Positions 16,128 to 26,000 of a stretch of DNA of 64,000 bases are shown in pieces. The DNA is taken from NCBI RefSeq assembly GCF_035917975.1, contig NZ_CP109130.1, positions 5,704,001 to 5,768,000 on the forward strand, in the 5' to 3' direction. Every line of letters begins with the position of its first letter. Within the stretch, counting starts at the first letter, position 1. Position numbers and translations under genes: made by a program. This stretch comes from Streptosporangium sp. NBC_01756 (lineage in GTDB: Bacteria; Actinomycetota; Actinomycetes; Streptosporangiales; Streptosporangiaceae). The notes under the pieces are model-generated. The model was given only the letters and a program-made list of their open reading frames with translations. It was not told where the DNA came from and made no database searches.

Positions 16128-17120
16128 ATGGCGGACGTTGGTGGAAGCTCCTCCGGGCGTTCTCAGGAGAGATACGTCCCCTCGTACGAGGCGCTTACGG
16201 CACCCATACCCGTCGTCCGCGACGACGACGGTTCGATGATCGGCACGCGGGTCCCCCGGCGCTTCCCCATCGGGGACGGCGAGGAGACCGTGCTCGTTCC
16301 CCGGCGCGCCGATGGATCGTTCCGCACGCCCGGCCAGGTCCCTCCGTGGGGTGCCGCGACCGGCGTTCCCGGCGCCGTCGAGCAGCCCGGTCCGCAGGTC
16401 CGCCGGGGGAGCACCCGGATCCGGGCCGTCTACAGCGTCGCCGCCGCCGTCGTCACCGCGGCCGCGGTCGTCCTGACCTTCGTGCTGTTCTCCGGGGACG
16501 AGCCCGATGACTCGGTGCAACTCCCGCAGGCCGACGCGGCGACCGAGCCGATGCGCCCCCGGGCCGCGCCCACGATCACGCTTCCCGGACTGCCCAGGGT
16601 GAAGGCCCTGCAGGCGCTGCCCGGCACGCCGAGCCCGGTGCTGGGCGCGGTGACCGACGCCAAGGCCGCGATCACCTACGTCAAGCTGGGCAAGCCGTGG
16701 GCGGTCAGGGCCATCCCGTCGTTCTCCGTCGGCCAGCAGGTGGGCGCGGTACGGCGGCCGCCCACGATGGCCGCCTCCGGGCCGTTCCCCGGTGCGACGC
16801 CCGCCACCGCGCTGAAGACGGGGGCCGAGTTCCGCAAGGCGGCGCTGAGCGCGGTCAGGTGGACGATCCGCAACCACTATCCGGCGGGCAGCAGGGTCAC
16901 CTGGACCGCCTCGCAGCAGCCGGCCACGGGCCGGGGCTGGACGTTCGGCTACCGGGTGACCTACCGGGTGCAGGGGAAGGCCCGCACCTCGCAGGCGGCG
17001 CTCTCGCTGCTGGACGTGGGTCGCAGGAAGCCGGCGATGCTCTTCGTGACCGTCTCCGACACCAACAAGAAGCTCTGGGCTGACATCGCCCCTCTGGTGG
17101 CCAGTGCCCGCGCGTTGTGA
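16128..17120 (+). CDS. Single-pass membrane protein of unknown function
   Basis: A 330-residue protein with a cytoplasmic Arg/Pro-rich N-terminus (about 1-100), one transmembrane helix (about 103-122, VYSVAAAVVTAAAVVLTFVL) and an extracytoplasmic part with a Pro-rich linker and a C-terminal domain (about 225-325) containing WTFGYRVTYRVQGKART. The topology resembles anti-sigma-type or sensor accessory proteins, but I see no named domain. TAATGT lies seven bases before the ATG, supporting a leaderless start here rather than the in-frame GTG at 16119. It is divergent from the acyl-CoA synthetase gene and upstream of the dehydrogenase. Confidence 0.7.
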   Translation: MADVGGSSSGRSQERYVPSYEALTAPIPVVRDDDGSMIGTRVPRRFPIGDGEETVLVPRRADGSFRTPGQVPPWGAATGVPGAVEQPGPQVRRGSTRIRAVYSVAAAVVTAAAVVLTFVLFSGDEPDDSVQLPQADAATEPMRPRAAPTITLPGLPRVKALQALPGTPSPVLGAVTDAKAAITYVKLGKPWAVRAIPSFSVGQQVGAVRRPPTMAASGPFPGATPATALKTGAEFRKAALSAVRWTIRNHYPAGSRVTWTASQQPATGRGWTFGYRVTYRVQGKARTSQAALSLLDVGRRKPAMLFVTVSDTNKKLWADIAPLVASARAL

Positions 17121-17133
17121 TGGAAGTACATTC

Positions 17134-17148
17134 TAGAATATGGTTCTG
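17134..17148 (+). promoter_or_regulatory. Operator/promoter candidate of the acyl-CoA dehydrogenase gene
   Basis: TAGAATATGGTTCTG contains a good -10 (TAGAAT) merged with an AGAA-N5-TTCT inverted repeat. The adjoining ATTCTAGAAT (17130-17139) is also a perfect palindrome. The site shares its core with 16007-16023. A ribosome site (GGAGG, before 17175) shows this gene is not leaderless. Confidence 0.5.
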
Positions 17149-17174
17149 CCACTGAACCGTTTCTGGAGGCTGTC

Positions 17175-19388
17175 ATGGCGATCGGGTTGAGCGAGGAGCA
17201 CGAGGCGCTCCGCGAGTCGGTGAGCGGTTGGGCGGAGCGGAACATTCCCTCCGAGGTCGTGCGCGCGGCCGTCGCGGCCGAGGGTGCGGGGCGCCCCGCC
17301 TTCTGGTCCGGCCTGGCCGAGCAGGGGCTTCTCGGCCTGCACCTGCCGGAGGAGCACGGCGGCAGCGGGTACGGCCTGCTGGAGACGGCCGTCGCCGTCG
17401 AGGCTCTCGGCGAGCGGGTCGCCCCCGGCCCCTACGTCCCGACCGTGTTCGCCTCCGCGGCGATCCTGGCCTCCGACGGCAAGGCCCACGCCGAGCTTCT
17501 CCCCGGCCTCGCCGACGGCACGCTGACCGGCGCGGTCGCGCTGACCGGCTCGATCACCGGCAGCCGGGGCGAGGACGGCACGCTGACCATCGGCGGCACC
17601 GCCGAGCCCGTCCTGGGCGGCGCGCTCGCCGACGTCCTCCTGCTCCCGGTGCACACCGACCAGGGAGAGGAATGGGTCGCGCTGGACGCCTCCCAGGCCA
17701 CCGTCACCCCGATCAAGTCGCTCGACCTCACCCGCGGTGCGGCCAAGGTGGAACTGGACGCGGTGGCCGTGCCGGCGGGCCGGGTGCTGGACGGCCTGCA
17801 GGGCCCCGCGGTCCTCAACCTCGCCGCGATCCTGTTCGGCGCCGAGGCCGCGGGCGTCGCGTCGTGGTGCGTGCGCGCCGCGGCGGACTACGCCAAGGTG
17901 CGCGTGCAGTTCGGCCGCCCGATCGGCCAGTTCCAGGGCGTCAAGCACAAGGCCGCCCGGATGCTCGTCGCCCTGGAGCAGGCCCGCGCCACCGTGTGGG
18001 ACGCCACCCGCGCCGGAGCCGAGAACGCCGCCGGGGAGGAGGCCGCCTACACCGCCGCGATCGTCGGGGTGGTCGCCCCCGACGCCGCGGTGCAGTGCGC
18101 CAAGGACGCCGTGCAGATCTTCGGCGGCATCGGCTACACCTACGAGCACGACGCCCACCTCTACTACCGCCGCGCACTGACCCTGCGGGCGCTGCTCGGC
18201 TCCTCCGCCGAGTGGGCCGAGTCCGTCGCCACGCTGGCGCTGAACGGTGTCAGCCGGGAGTTGGAGATCGACCTGCCGGACGACGCCGCCGCGCTGCGCG
18301 AGGAGATCCGGGCCGAGATCGCCGAGATCGCCGGGCTGGAGGGCGCCGAGCAGAAGCGGGCACTGGCCAAGGCCGGTTACGTCATGCCGCACCTGGCCCG
18401 GCCGTGGGGCCGCGACGCCAAGCCGCTGGAGCAGGTCCTCATCTTCCAGGAGCTCAAGGCCGCCCGCGTCAGACTGCCCCAGATGATCATTGGTGCCTGG
18501 GTGGTCCCGTCGATCGCCGCATACGGCACGCCCGAGCAGCAGGAGCGATTCCTGCCCGCCACGCTGAGCGGCGAGATGATCTGGTGCCAGCTCTTCTCCG
18601 AGCCGGGCGCCGGCTCCGACCTCGCCTCGTTGCAGATGAAGGCCGAGAAGGTCGAGGGCGGCTGGAAGCTCAACGGCCAGAAGATCTGGACCTCGGTCGC
18701 CCATGTGGCCGAGTGGGGCATCTGCATCGCCCGCAACTCCTCCGCGGGTTCCAAGCACGACGGCATCACCTACTTCCTGGTCGACATGAAGGGCCAGGGC
18801 GTCACGGTCCGGCCGCTGACCGAGATGACCGGTGAGAACCTGTTCAACGAGGTCTTCTTCGACGACGTCTTCGTCCCGGACGAGCAGGTCGTCGGCGAGG
18901 TCGGCCAGGGCTGGAAGGTCGCCCGCAACACCCTGTCCAACGAGCGGGTCTCGCTCTCCTCCGGCTCCGGCGGCACCGGCTCGTCGGTCCCCGACCTGGT
19001 CGGGCTGGCCGGGCGGCTCGGCCGCGAGCTCACCCCCGCCGAGCGGCAGGAGCTGGCCCGGGTGGTCTGCGAGGGGCACTCGATCAACGCCCTCGGTCTG
19101 CGGGTGACGCTGAAGCAGCTCACCGGCGTCGAGCCGGGCGCCGACGCCTCGGTCCGCAAGCTCCTGTCCACCTCGCACGCCCAGCACGTCTCGGAGTGCG
19201 CGGTCGGGCTGCTCGGCACCTCCGCCGTCGTCGCCGCCGACATGAAGCTCGGCGACGCGGGTTACTGGAACCGGGCGGTGCTGGCCACCCGCGCCATGAC
19301 GATCTACGGCGGCACCACCGAGGTACAGCTCAACATCATCGGTGAGCGCATGCTGGGGCTGCCCCGCGACCCGGAGCCCGGCAAGTAA
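17175..19388 (+). CDS. Double-length acyl-CoA dehydrogenase
   Basis: A 737-residue protein made of two tandem acyl-CoA dehydrogenase units. The first (about 1-355) keeps GGIGYTYEHDAHLYYRRA. The second (about 365-737) has the FAD- and substrate-binding features WCQLFSEPGAGSDLAS, NGQKIWTS and the C-terminal IYGGTTEVQLNIIGERMLGLPRDP. Fused enzymes of this size occur in actinobacteria (FadE6/FadE22/FadE34 class). It should oxidise an acyl-CoA at the alpha-beta bond with FAD. TCTGGAGGCTGTC before the ATG is the ribosome site. A strong hairpin terminator follows nine bases after the stop. The shared operator suggests co-regulation with the synthetase at 14531. Confidence 0.93.
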   Translation: MAIGLSEEHEALRESVSGWAERNIPSEVVRAAVAAEGAGRPAFWSGLAEQGLLGLHLPEEHGGSGYGLLETAVAVEALGERVAPGPYVPTVFASAAILASDGKAHAELLPGLADGTLTGAVALTGSITGSRGEDGTLTIGGTAEPVLGGALADVLLLPVHTDQGEEWVALDASQATVTPIKSLDLTRGAAKVELDAVAVPAGRVLDGLQGPAVLNLAAILFGAEAAGVASWCVRAAADYAKVRVQFGRPIGQFQGVKHKAARMLVALEQARATVWDATRAGAENAAGEEAAYTAAIVGVVAPDAAVQCAKDAVQIFGGIGYTYEHDAHLYYRRALTLRALLGSSAEWAESVATLALNGVSRELEIDLPDDAAALREEIRAEIAEIAGLEGAEQKRALAKAGYVMPHLARPWGRDAKPLEQVLIFQELKAARVRLPQMIIGAWVVPSIAAYGTPEQQERFLPATLSGEMIWCQLFSEPGAGSDLASLQMKAEKVEGGWKLNGQKIWTSVAHVAEWGICIARNSSAGSKHDGITYFLVDMKGQGVTVRPLTEMTGENLFNEVFFDDVFVPDEQVVGEVGQGWKVARNTLSNERVSLSSGSGGTGSSVPDLVGLAGRLGRELTPAERQELARVVCEGHSINALGLRVTLKQLTGVEPGADASVRKLLSTSHAQHVSECAVGLLGTSAVVAADMKLGDAGYWNRAVLATRAMTIYGGTTEVQLNIIGERMLGLPRDPEPGK

Positions 19389-19396
19389 TCAGCCGA

Positions 19397-19440
19397 GACG
19401 GTGCCTCCGGATATGTCAGCGCATATCCGGAGGCACCGTC
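19397..19440 (+). terminator. Perfect 19-bp stem-loop terminator
   Basis: GACGGTGCCTCCGGATATG and CATATCCGGAGGCACCGTC pair perfectly around six bases (TCAGCG). It separates the acyl-CoA dehydrogenase gene from the polysaccharide locus. No T-run is present. Immediately after it, TAAGGT (19441-19446) forms the -10 of the next gene. Confidence 0.75.
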
Positions 19441-19446
19441 TAAGGT
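19441..19446 (+). promoter_or_regulatory. Candidate -10 element of the first polysaccharide-locus gene
   Basis: TAAGGT abuts the terminator hairpin and lies eight bases before the ATG at 19455, which has no strong ribosome site. Confidence 0.4.
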
Positions 19447-19454
19447 CGGTCAGC

Positions 19455-21275
19455 ATGCGGAGCGGCTGGGTCGAGACGGCGGAGCGGCTCGCGCCCGCCC
19501 TGCTCGGGCTGCTGCTCGGCCTGCTGGCCCTCGGGCCCGCGCTGGGCCCGGGTTTCGTGCTCAGGTACGACATGGTGTTCGTGCCCGACCCGCCGCTGGT
19601 CCTGCCGGGGCAGGGATTTCCCCGGGCGGTCCCCAGCGACCTGGTGGTCGCCCTGCTCTCCCGGATCGTGCCCGCCCAGCTCGTCCAGAAGATGGTCCTG
19701 ATCGGGATCTTCGTGCTGGCCGCCTCGGGCGCGGCCGCGCTGGTGCCCTCAGGACGCCTCGGGCCCCGGCTGGCCGCGGCGGCGTTCTACGCCTGGAACG
19801 CCTACCTCGCCCAGCGGCTCCTCCTCGGTCAGTGGGCGCTGCTGCTGGGCGTCGCCGGGCTGCCCTGGGCGGTGCGGGCCGCGGTGCTCGGCGGCCGGGC
19901 GCGTCTGGCCGCCGCGCTGCTTCCGGCGGCGGTGGGCGGGTTCCAGGCGATGCTGGTCTCCGCACTGACGCTGCTCGCCACGGCGGCGACCTCCCCGCCG
20001 CCCGGCGGTCGCGCGCTCCGGCGGCCGGATGAAAGGGATGCCGGCGATGGGATCCCCGGCCGCGTTCCCGGGCGGCCGTTCGGCGGTCGCTCGGCGATGC
20101 GGAGATGGTTCGCCGGAGGCCGTCCGGTGCCGAGGGTGCGGCGGGTGGCCGAGGTCATGTCGGTCGTGGGGGCGCTGAGCCTGCCGTGGCTGGTGCCGGC
20201 CCTGCTCAGCCGGGCGGTCACCGACCCGGCCGGGGCCTGGGCGTTCGCCGCCCGGGCCGACGGGCCGCTCGGGACGGTGGGGAGCCTGCTGTCGCTCGGC
20301 GGGATCTGGAACGCCGACGCCGTCGTGCCGGGGCAGGGGTCCTGGTGGTCGGCGATCGTACGGCTGGCGCTCGCCGCGGTCGCCGTCTGGGGATTCGCCC
20401 GGCTGTCCGGCCCGCGGGCCGGGCCGTACGGCGGCGCGGGGCGGCGGGTCTCCGGACCCGGTGCCGTGCGGGCCGGGCCGTACGGCAGCGCGGGGTGGAG
20501 GGTCCCCGCACCCGGTGCCGTGCGGGCGGCGGCCGGGGGCGGGAAGGCCCGTTCCGGCGGCACCGCGCGGGGGGAGGCGCCGCCGTACCGGACCGGGCTG
20601 GCGGTGGCGGCGGCGACGGGGCTGGCGGTCGCCCTGGCGGGGGCCTTCGCGCCCGGCCTGCTGGGCGGCCTGATCGCCTGGTGGCCGGGGTTCGGGCCGC
20701 TCCGGGACGGACAGCTCTACCTCGCCCCGTTCGCCCTGCTCCAGGCCGTGGGCCTGGCCTGCGTCGTCGCGCGCTGGGACTCGCGCGCGGTCGCGGCCGT
20801 CGCGGTGGCCGTCCCCGTCCTGGCCCTGCCCACCTTCGCGCTGGGCGCCTTCGGGAGACTGTCGGCGGTCGACTACCCGGACGAGTGGCGCCGGGTCCAG
20901 GCGATCGTGAACGCCGACCCGGCGCCGGGAACGCTGCTGTCGCTGCCGTGGGGAGCGCACCGGGCGTTCTCCTGGAACCAGGGCCGGGTCATCCTCGATC
21001 CGGCGACCAAGATGTTCCGGCGTCCGGTGCTCTGGAACGACGCGCTGCTGGTGGGCGTACCCGGTGGGGCCCGGTTGCGGATCGCGGCGGAGGATCCGGC
21101 GGTGGCCGGGGCGGAGGCGGCCCTGCGCACCGGGCCGGCCGGGCGGGCGGACGCGCTGGCGAGGCTGGGAATCCGCTACGTTCTCGCCCAAGCGGGTGAT
21201 AACACGTTCCAGGGCGCCGCGACGGTGTTCCAGGGGCGCGAGATCCGCCTCCTGCGCCTCGCACCGCCGTCCTGA
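19455..21275 (+). CDS. Polytopic membrane protein, GT-C-like
   Basis: A 606-residue integral membrane protein with about ten hydrophobic helices (from about 12 to 475) and a soluble C-terminal domain (about 490-606) containing VLWNDALLVGVPGGARL. An acidic pair follows the first helix (LRYDMVFVPDPP), the place where GT-C glycosyltransferases carry their acidic motif, and FYAWNAYLAQRLLLGQW fits a substrate loop. I infer a lipid-linked sugar transferase or flippase-like role in the neighbouring arabinan-type locus. An 18-residue unit is duplicated in a cytoplasmic loop. The start is the ATG after the terminator; an earlier in-frame ATG-like start would lie inside the hairpin. Confidence 0.75.
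   Translation: MRSGWVETAERLAPALLGLLLGLLALGPALGPGFVLRYDMVFVPDPPLVLPGQGFPRAVPSDLVVALLSRIVPAQLVQKMVLIGIFVLAASGAAALVPSGRLGPRLAAAAFYAWNAYLAQRLLLGQWALLLGVAGLPWAVRAAVLGGRARLAAALLPAAVGGFQAMLVSALTLLATAATSPPPGGRALRRPDERDAGDGIPGRVPGRPFGGRSAMRRWFAGGRPVPRVRRVAEVMSVVGALSLPWLVPALLSRAVTDPAGAWAFAARADGPLGTVGSLLSLGGIWNADAVVPGQGSWWSAIVRLALAAVAVWGFARLSGPRAGPYGGAGRRVSGPGAVRAGPYGSAGWRVPAPGAVRAAAGGGKARSGGTARGEAPPYRTGLAVAAATGLAVALAGAFAPGLLGGLIAWWPGFGPLRDGQLYLAPFALLQAVGLACVVARWDSRAVAAVAVAVPVLALPTFALGAFGRLSAVDYPDEWRRVQAIVNADPAPGTLLSLPWGAHRAFSWNQGRVILDPATKMFRRPVLWNDALLVGVPGGARLRIAAEDPAVAGAEAALRTGPAGRADALARLGIRYVLAQAGDNTFQGAATVFQGREIRLLRLAPPS
20415..20522 (+). repeat. In-frame 54-bp tandem duplication
   Basis: Two 54-base units (20415-20468 and 20469-20522), each beginning CGGGCCGGGCCGTACGG, encode two similar 18-residue segments rich in Arg, Ala, Gly and Pro (RAGPYGGAG and RAGPYGSAG). 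It sits in a loop between predicted helices, so it probably lengthens a linker. Confidence 0.8.
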
Positions 21276-21408
21276 GCCGGATGTATCCCCAGCTCCTGGA
21301 AGTACCCGGCGGTAACTTTCTTTGTCACGGTTTCACTAAGCCTATGGCTTATGAGATGAATCACGTTCTACTCTCGGCACACTGTCCGGTATTTGGAGGG
21401 AGAGCCCA

Positions 21409-21540
21409 GTGATACGCGTGATCACCGCCCTGGCCGTCGGGGCGATCCTCGCGGTCGGTGCCTCCGTGGCCGTGGTGAACGTGGCCTCGCCCACCCCCGA
21501 GGCCCCCAACCGTCCCCTGTACAACTACGGCGAGAGGTGA
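21409..21540 (+). CDS. Small single-pass membrane/secreted protein, DUF2613-like
   Basis: A 43-residue protein starting VIRVITALAVGAILAVG from a GTG with a good ribosome site (GGAGGGAGAGCCCA). It has one hydrophobic segment (about 4-28) and a short outer tail ending PLYNYGER. Size, layout and position beside an AftD-like gene match DUF2613, whose M. tuberculosis member, as I recall, is Rv0236A next to aftD (Rv0236c). It is likely a small subunit or stabiliser of the transferase; that role is inference. It is too short to be found by length alone, but the start signals and synteny support it. Confidence 0.75.
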   Translation: MIRVITALAVGAILAVGASVAVVNVASPTPEAPNRPLYNYGER

Positions 21541-21678
21541 TCTGAGGGGCCGGCCGAAGGCCCCGCCGACACCGTTCCTCCCAGCCCGCCGGGGCTGAAC
21601 AGCAGTCACCAGCACGAGGTGTGGCTCCGCCATGCCCTGGTTCAGGCGCGCGTCGCCGTAGCGGACCGAGGAGACATC

Positions 21679-23016
21679 GTGGCCGACATCGTGGCCTTTT
21701 CCGGTGGGAGCGCGAACGCCGGATCGCGTCCGCTGAGCCCGCCGCGGCCCGCCCTGGGGGTGGAGGTCACGCGGACCCCGGAGGCGTCCCTGCACGGGGT
21801 CAGGGTGGCGGTGCTGAACTTCCGCGAGCCGGGACAGTCAGTGGCCGGCGGCGCCGAGGAGTACGCCTGGCAGGTCAGCCGCCATCTCATCGCCCAGGGC
21901 GCGTCCGTCCACTTCCTGACCGGCCGCGAGCCCGGTCAGCCGAGATCGGAACGGCGCAACGGCGTCGAGCTGCGCCGGATGGGCAACCGCTACCTCGTCT
22001 ACCTGCTGGTACCGCTCTGGCTGCTGCTGCACCGCCGCCGCTTCGACGTGGTCGTCGACTCGATGAACGGCATCCCTTTCTTCTCCCCCCTCGTGGTACG
22101 GCGCCGCACCACGGTGATCTGCCTGGTGCACCATGTGCACGACCGGCAGTTCCACGCCTTCCTGCCCCCCTGGCTCGCCCGGATCGGCTGTTTCATCGAG
22201 GGTCCGGTGGCCCGGCTGCTCTACCGCCGCCGCACGACGGTCACGGTGTCGGAGTCGTCCAGGCAGGACCTCCGCACCCGGCTGCGCTGGCTGGCCCCGA
22301 TCCAGGTCGTCCCCAACGGCAGCCCGGTGGCACGCTCGATCACCCGGCACGCCCTCCCCGGCGACCCCGCCGTGGTCTACCTGGGCAGGCTGGTCGGCCA
22401 CAAGCGGGTCGAACGCGTGGTCGGCCTGGCGGCCGAACTGGGGGAGAGCCGTCCCGGCCTGCGGGTGCACGTCGTGGGCCGGGGTCCGGAGGCCGGGGCC
22501 CTCGCCGTCCGGGCGGCCGAACTGGGGGTCGCCGACCGCGTGCACCTGCACGGTTTCCTCACCGAACCGGAGAAGAACGCCGTGCTCGGCTCGGCCCTGC
22601 TGAACGTGACCGCCTCGGAGTTCGAGGGCTGGGGCCTCACCGTGATCGAGGCCGCGGCCTTCGGCGTCCCCACGGTCGCCTATGACGTCGCCGGGCTGCG
22701 CGACTCGATCCGCGACGGCGTGACCGGCTGGCTGGTCCGCGACGGCGAGGCGCTCGCGGACGTGGTGGAGCGGGCGTTCGAGGAGCTGACCGACCCGGTA
22801 CGGCGCACGGAGATCCAGCGGGCGTGCCGATCCTGGGCAGGGGAGTTCACCTGGGGAAAAACCGGCGCTACGATAACCGGACTCATCACCGCGGAACTCT
22901 CCGCGGTGGGTCGCCGACACCAGCCCCCGAGCTCTGCGGGCCCGTCGGCCCGGACCTCCGACCCCCGTCTCGCCACCGGTGAGACCGACCCCCTCGAGTG
23001 CCGCATTGACCCCTGA
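21679..23016 (+). CDS. Glycosyltransferase family 4
   Basis: A 445-residue GT-B enzyme. The N-terminal acceptor domain begins VRVAVLNFREPGQSVAGGAEEYAW (in part) and the C-terminal domain has the nucleotide-sugar site AVVYLGRLVGHKRVERVV, then GRGPEAGAL and SEFEGWGLTVIEAAAFGVPTVAYD, which carries the family EX7E pair. It has no membrane helix and should act on a lipid-linked acceptor at the inner face. The GTG at 21679 has GAGGAG five bases upstream; an earlier in-frame start at 21619 lacks one. Its 3' end overlaps the AftD-like gene by 38 bases in another frame. Confidence 0.88.
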   Translation: MADIVAFSGGSANAGSRPLSPPRPALGVEVTRTPEASLHGVRVAVLNFREPGQSVAGGAEEYAWQVSRHLIAQGASVHFLTGREPGQPRSERRNGVELRRMGNRYLVYLLVPLWLLLHRRRFDVVVDSMNGIPFFSPLVVRRRTTVICLVHHVHDRQFHAFLPPWLARIGCFIEGPVARLLYRRRTTVTVSESSRQDLRTRLRWLAPIQVVPNGSPVARSITRHALPGDPAVVYLGRLVGHKRVERVVGLAAELGESRPGLRVHVVGRGPEAGALAVRAAELGVADRVHLHGFLTEPEKNAVLGSALLNVTASEFEGWGLTVIEAAAFGVPTVAYDVAGLRDSIRDGVTGWLVRDGEALADVVERAFEELTDPVRRTEIQRACRSWAGEFTWGKTGATITGLITAELSAVGRRHQPPSSAGPSARTSDPRLATGETDPLECRIDP

Positions 23017-26000
23017 CCGCACGGACACCGGGCCCGCCCGGCTGCGGCACCGGCTGCACCTGCTGGCGGGCTTCCTGCTGCTCGGCGCCGTCGCGTTCAA
23101 CACCGCGCCCGGCCAGGTGATCTCCGAGACGAAACTCGACATGGCGCTCAACCCGCTCGGCTTCCTCGCCCGGGCGGTACACCTGTGGGACGGCGCGTTC
23201 TTCGGCCACCTGCAGAACCAGGCCTACGGCTACCTGTTCCCGATGGGCCCGTTCTACGCGTTCTTCCAGGCCCTGGACATGCCCGCGTGGAACATCCAGC
23301 GCCTGTGGATGACCCTGGTGCTGTGTGCCGCGTTCGCCGGTGTCGAGCGGGTCGCCCGCGCCATGGACATCGGCACCCCGGCCACCCGCGTCCTGGCCGG
23401 TCTCGCCTACGCCCTGGCCCCGCACGCCCTCACGCTGATCGGGGTCAACTCCTCGGAGTTCCAGCCGAGCGCCGTACTGCCCTGGATCCTGCTGCCGCTC
23501 GTGCACGGCACGCGCCCGGGGGCGGATCCGCGCAGGGCCGCGGCACTGTCGGCGCTGGCGTTCCTGTTCGCCGGTGGGATCAACGCCGTCGCCGTGCTCG
23601 CCGTGCTCGTCGTGCCGCTGCTGTACCTGCTGACCCGGCAACGGGGCCGCCACCGGCGACGCCTGCTGCTGTGGTGGCTGGGCTGTGTGGGCGCGATGTC
23701 GATGTGGTGGCTGCTGCCCCTGCTGGTGATGGGCCGCTACATCTTCTCCTTCCTGCCGTTCATCGAGACCGCCGACGCCACCACCGGCGTCACCTCGCTG
23801 ATCAACACTTTGCGAGGCACCTCCGGCTGGATCGCCTACCTGCCGGTGGACGGGCAGCCCTTCCTGCCGGCCGCGTTCGAGCAGGCGACCGGGCCGGTGC
23901 CGATCTTCCTGACCGCGCTCGCCGCCGGGCTCGGCCTCGCCGGGATCGCCGCCCGGACCACTCCGGAGCGGGTCTTCCTGGTGACCGCCCTCCTGGCCGG
24001 GGTCGTGATCGTCTCCGCCGGGCACGCCGACGCGTTCGCCCACCCGTGGACGGAGCAGGTGAAGGCACTGCTGGACGGCCCCCTGGCACCGTTCCGCAAC
24101 CTGCACAAGTTCGACGCGCTCATCCGGCTCCCGCTCGCCCTCGGCCTGGCCGCCCTGCCCCTGGCCGGTCCCGTACGGCTGCGCAGACCCGTCCTCGTGG
24201 CGTCCGCCGTACTGGCCGCCCTCGCCGCGCTGCCCGTCGCCACCGCCGGGGCGTCGCCCGCGGGAGGGTTCGCCGAGGTCCCCTCCTACTGGCGGGACGC
24301 CACGACCTGGCTGAACCGGAACACCGGGAGCGGCATGGTCCTCGCCGCACCCGGGTCGCGCCGGGGCGAATACCTGTGGGGCCGTCCGATGGACGAGCCC
24401 ATGCAGTCGCTGCTGACCGTGCGCTGGGCCACCCACACCAACGTCCCGTGGGGATCTCCCGGACTGGCCCGGCTCATCCAGGCGGTGGACGAGCGCTTCG
24501 CCACCGGCAGGGGATCGCCCGGCCTCACCTCGGCGCTGCGCCGGATCGGGGTCACCTACCTGCTCGTCCGCAACGACCTCGCGAGAGAGAGCCTGGGAAC
24601 GGCCTGGCCCGCGCGGGTCCACGAGACACTCGCCGAGTCCACCGGCCTGGAACGGGTCGCCACCTTCGGGCCGGAGGTCGGCACCACGGCCAACTCGACG
24701 GCCGCGGGCTGGTTCGAGCAGCACTACCCCGCGCTGGAGGTCTACGCGGTCCCGTCCCCCGCGCCACTCGTCGCGACCGTGCCCCGCGACGGGACGCTCC
24801 GGATCGCCGGGGCACCCGAGGCGGCGCTGGCCCTCGCTGAGGAGGGCCTGCTCGACGACGACCGGCCCACCGTGGTCGGCGACGAGCCGGCCACGGGCAC
24901 GACGCCCGCGGCCCGCAGGGTGGTGACCGACACGCTGCGCCGCCGCGAGATCGTCTTCGGTGACCTGCGCCGGATCGGCACCGCCACGCTCACCGAGGAC
25001 CAGCCGCCGGAACGCGGCAGGGAGTCGGACCTCACCGACCCCGCCTGGACCGCCGCCACCGCGACCGCCCGCTACTCCGGCATCCAGGACGTGCGGGCCT
25101 CCTCCGCCGAGTCGGGGATCGGGGCCGGTGACCGGCGTGATCCGGGGCGGCAGCCGTACGCGGCGTTCGACGCCGACCCGCGCACCGGATGGCGCTCCGA
25201 CGGCTGGAACGGGGCCGTCGGGGAGTGGCTGGAGGTGCGCTTCGTCGAGAGCGTCGACCTGCCGAAGATCACCGTCGCGTTCGAGAAGGGGGCGCTGGGG
25301 CCGCCGGTGGCGGAGGCCGCCCTGGAGACCGCGACGGGAACACGCCGGGTGCCGGTCGGGGACACGGCCGACCCGCAGCTCCTGCACCCACCGGCCGGTG
25401 CGACCTCATGGCTGCGCGTCCGGGTGACCCGGCTGGCCTCCGAACCCGGCTCACGGGTCGGCACCCGCGTCGGCATCACCGAGATCGCGATTCCCGGGGT
25501 GCGGGCCGGCCGGAGCATCGCCGTCCCCGCGGACGGCGCCCAGGATCCCGGCACGGTGCTGCTGACCCGGCAGGGCTCGGCCTCGCCGTGCATGCACGGG
25601 TCCGCGACGTGGACCTGCTCGCCGTCCCTGCAGATCACCGGCGAGGACGGCTCCGGCTTCGACCGGACCTTCGTCGTCCGGGACGGCGGGGAGCGCGCGG
25701 TCACCGGCCGCGCCGTGCTCACCGACCCCGTCTCCGCCGGGCTGCTCACCACCATCCCCGGCGTCTTCCCCCGGGTGACCGCGTCCTCCACCCTGGTCGA
25801 CCACCCGGCGGTGCTCGGCCGCTCGGCCATGGACGGCAACCTGGACACGGTCTGGTACGCCCAGACCTTCGACCCGCACCCGACCCTGACCGTCAGGCTC
25901 CGCAAGAAGATCACCATTTCGCAGATCATGGTCCTCTTCCCCGACTCGTTCCTGGGGCAGCCGCCGGTCAAGGTGAGCGTGCGCGGCGGCGGCCGGACGG

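Noticed and set aside
16007..17148. Assigning the two acyl-CoA operators to KstR
   Set aside because: Spacing between AGAA and TTCT is five bases, not the four of the KstR consensus.
22886..25387. Long minus-strand frames opposite the AftD-like gene, also at 25451-26950
   Set aside because: Low-complexity His/Gly/Arg/Gln translations without family motifs; the plus frame carries real motifs throughout.
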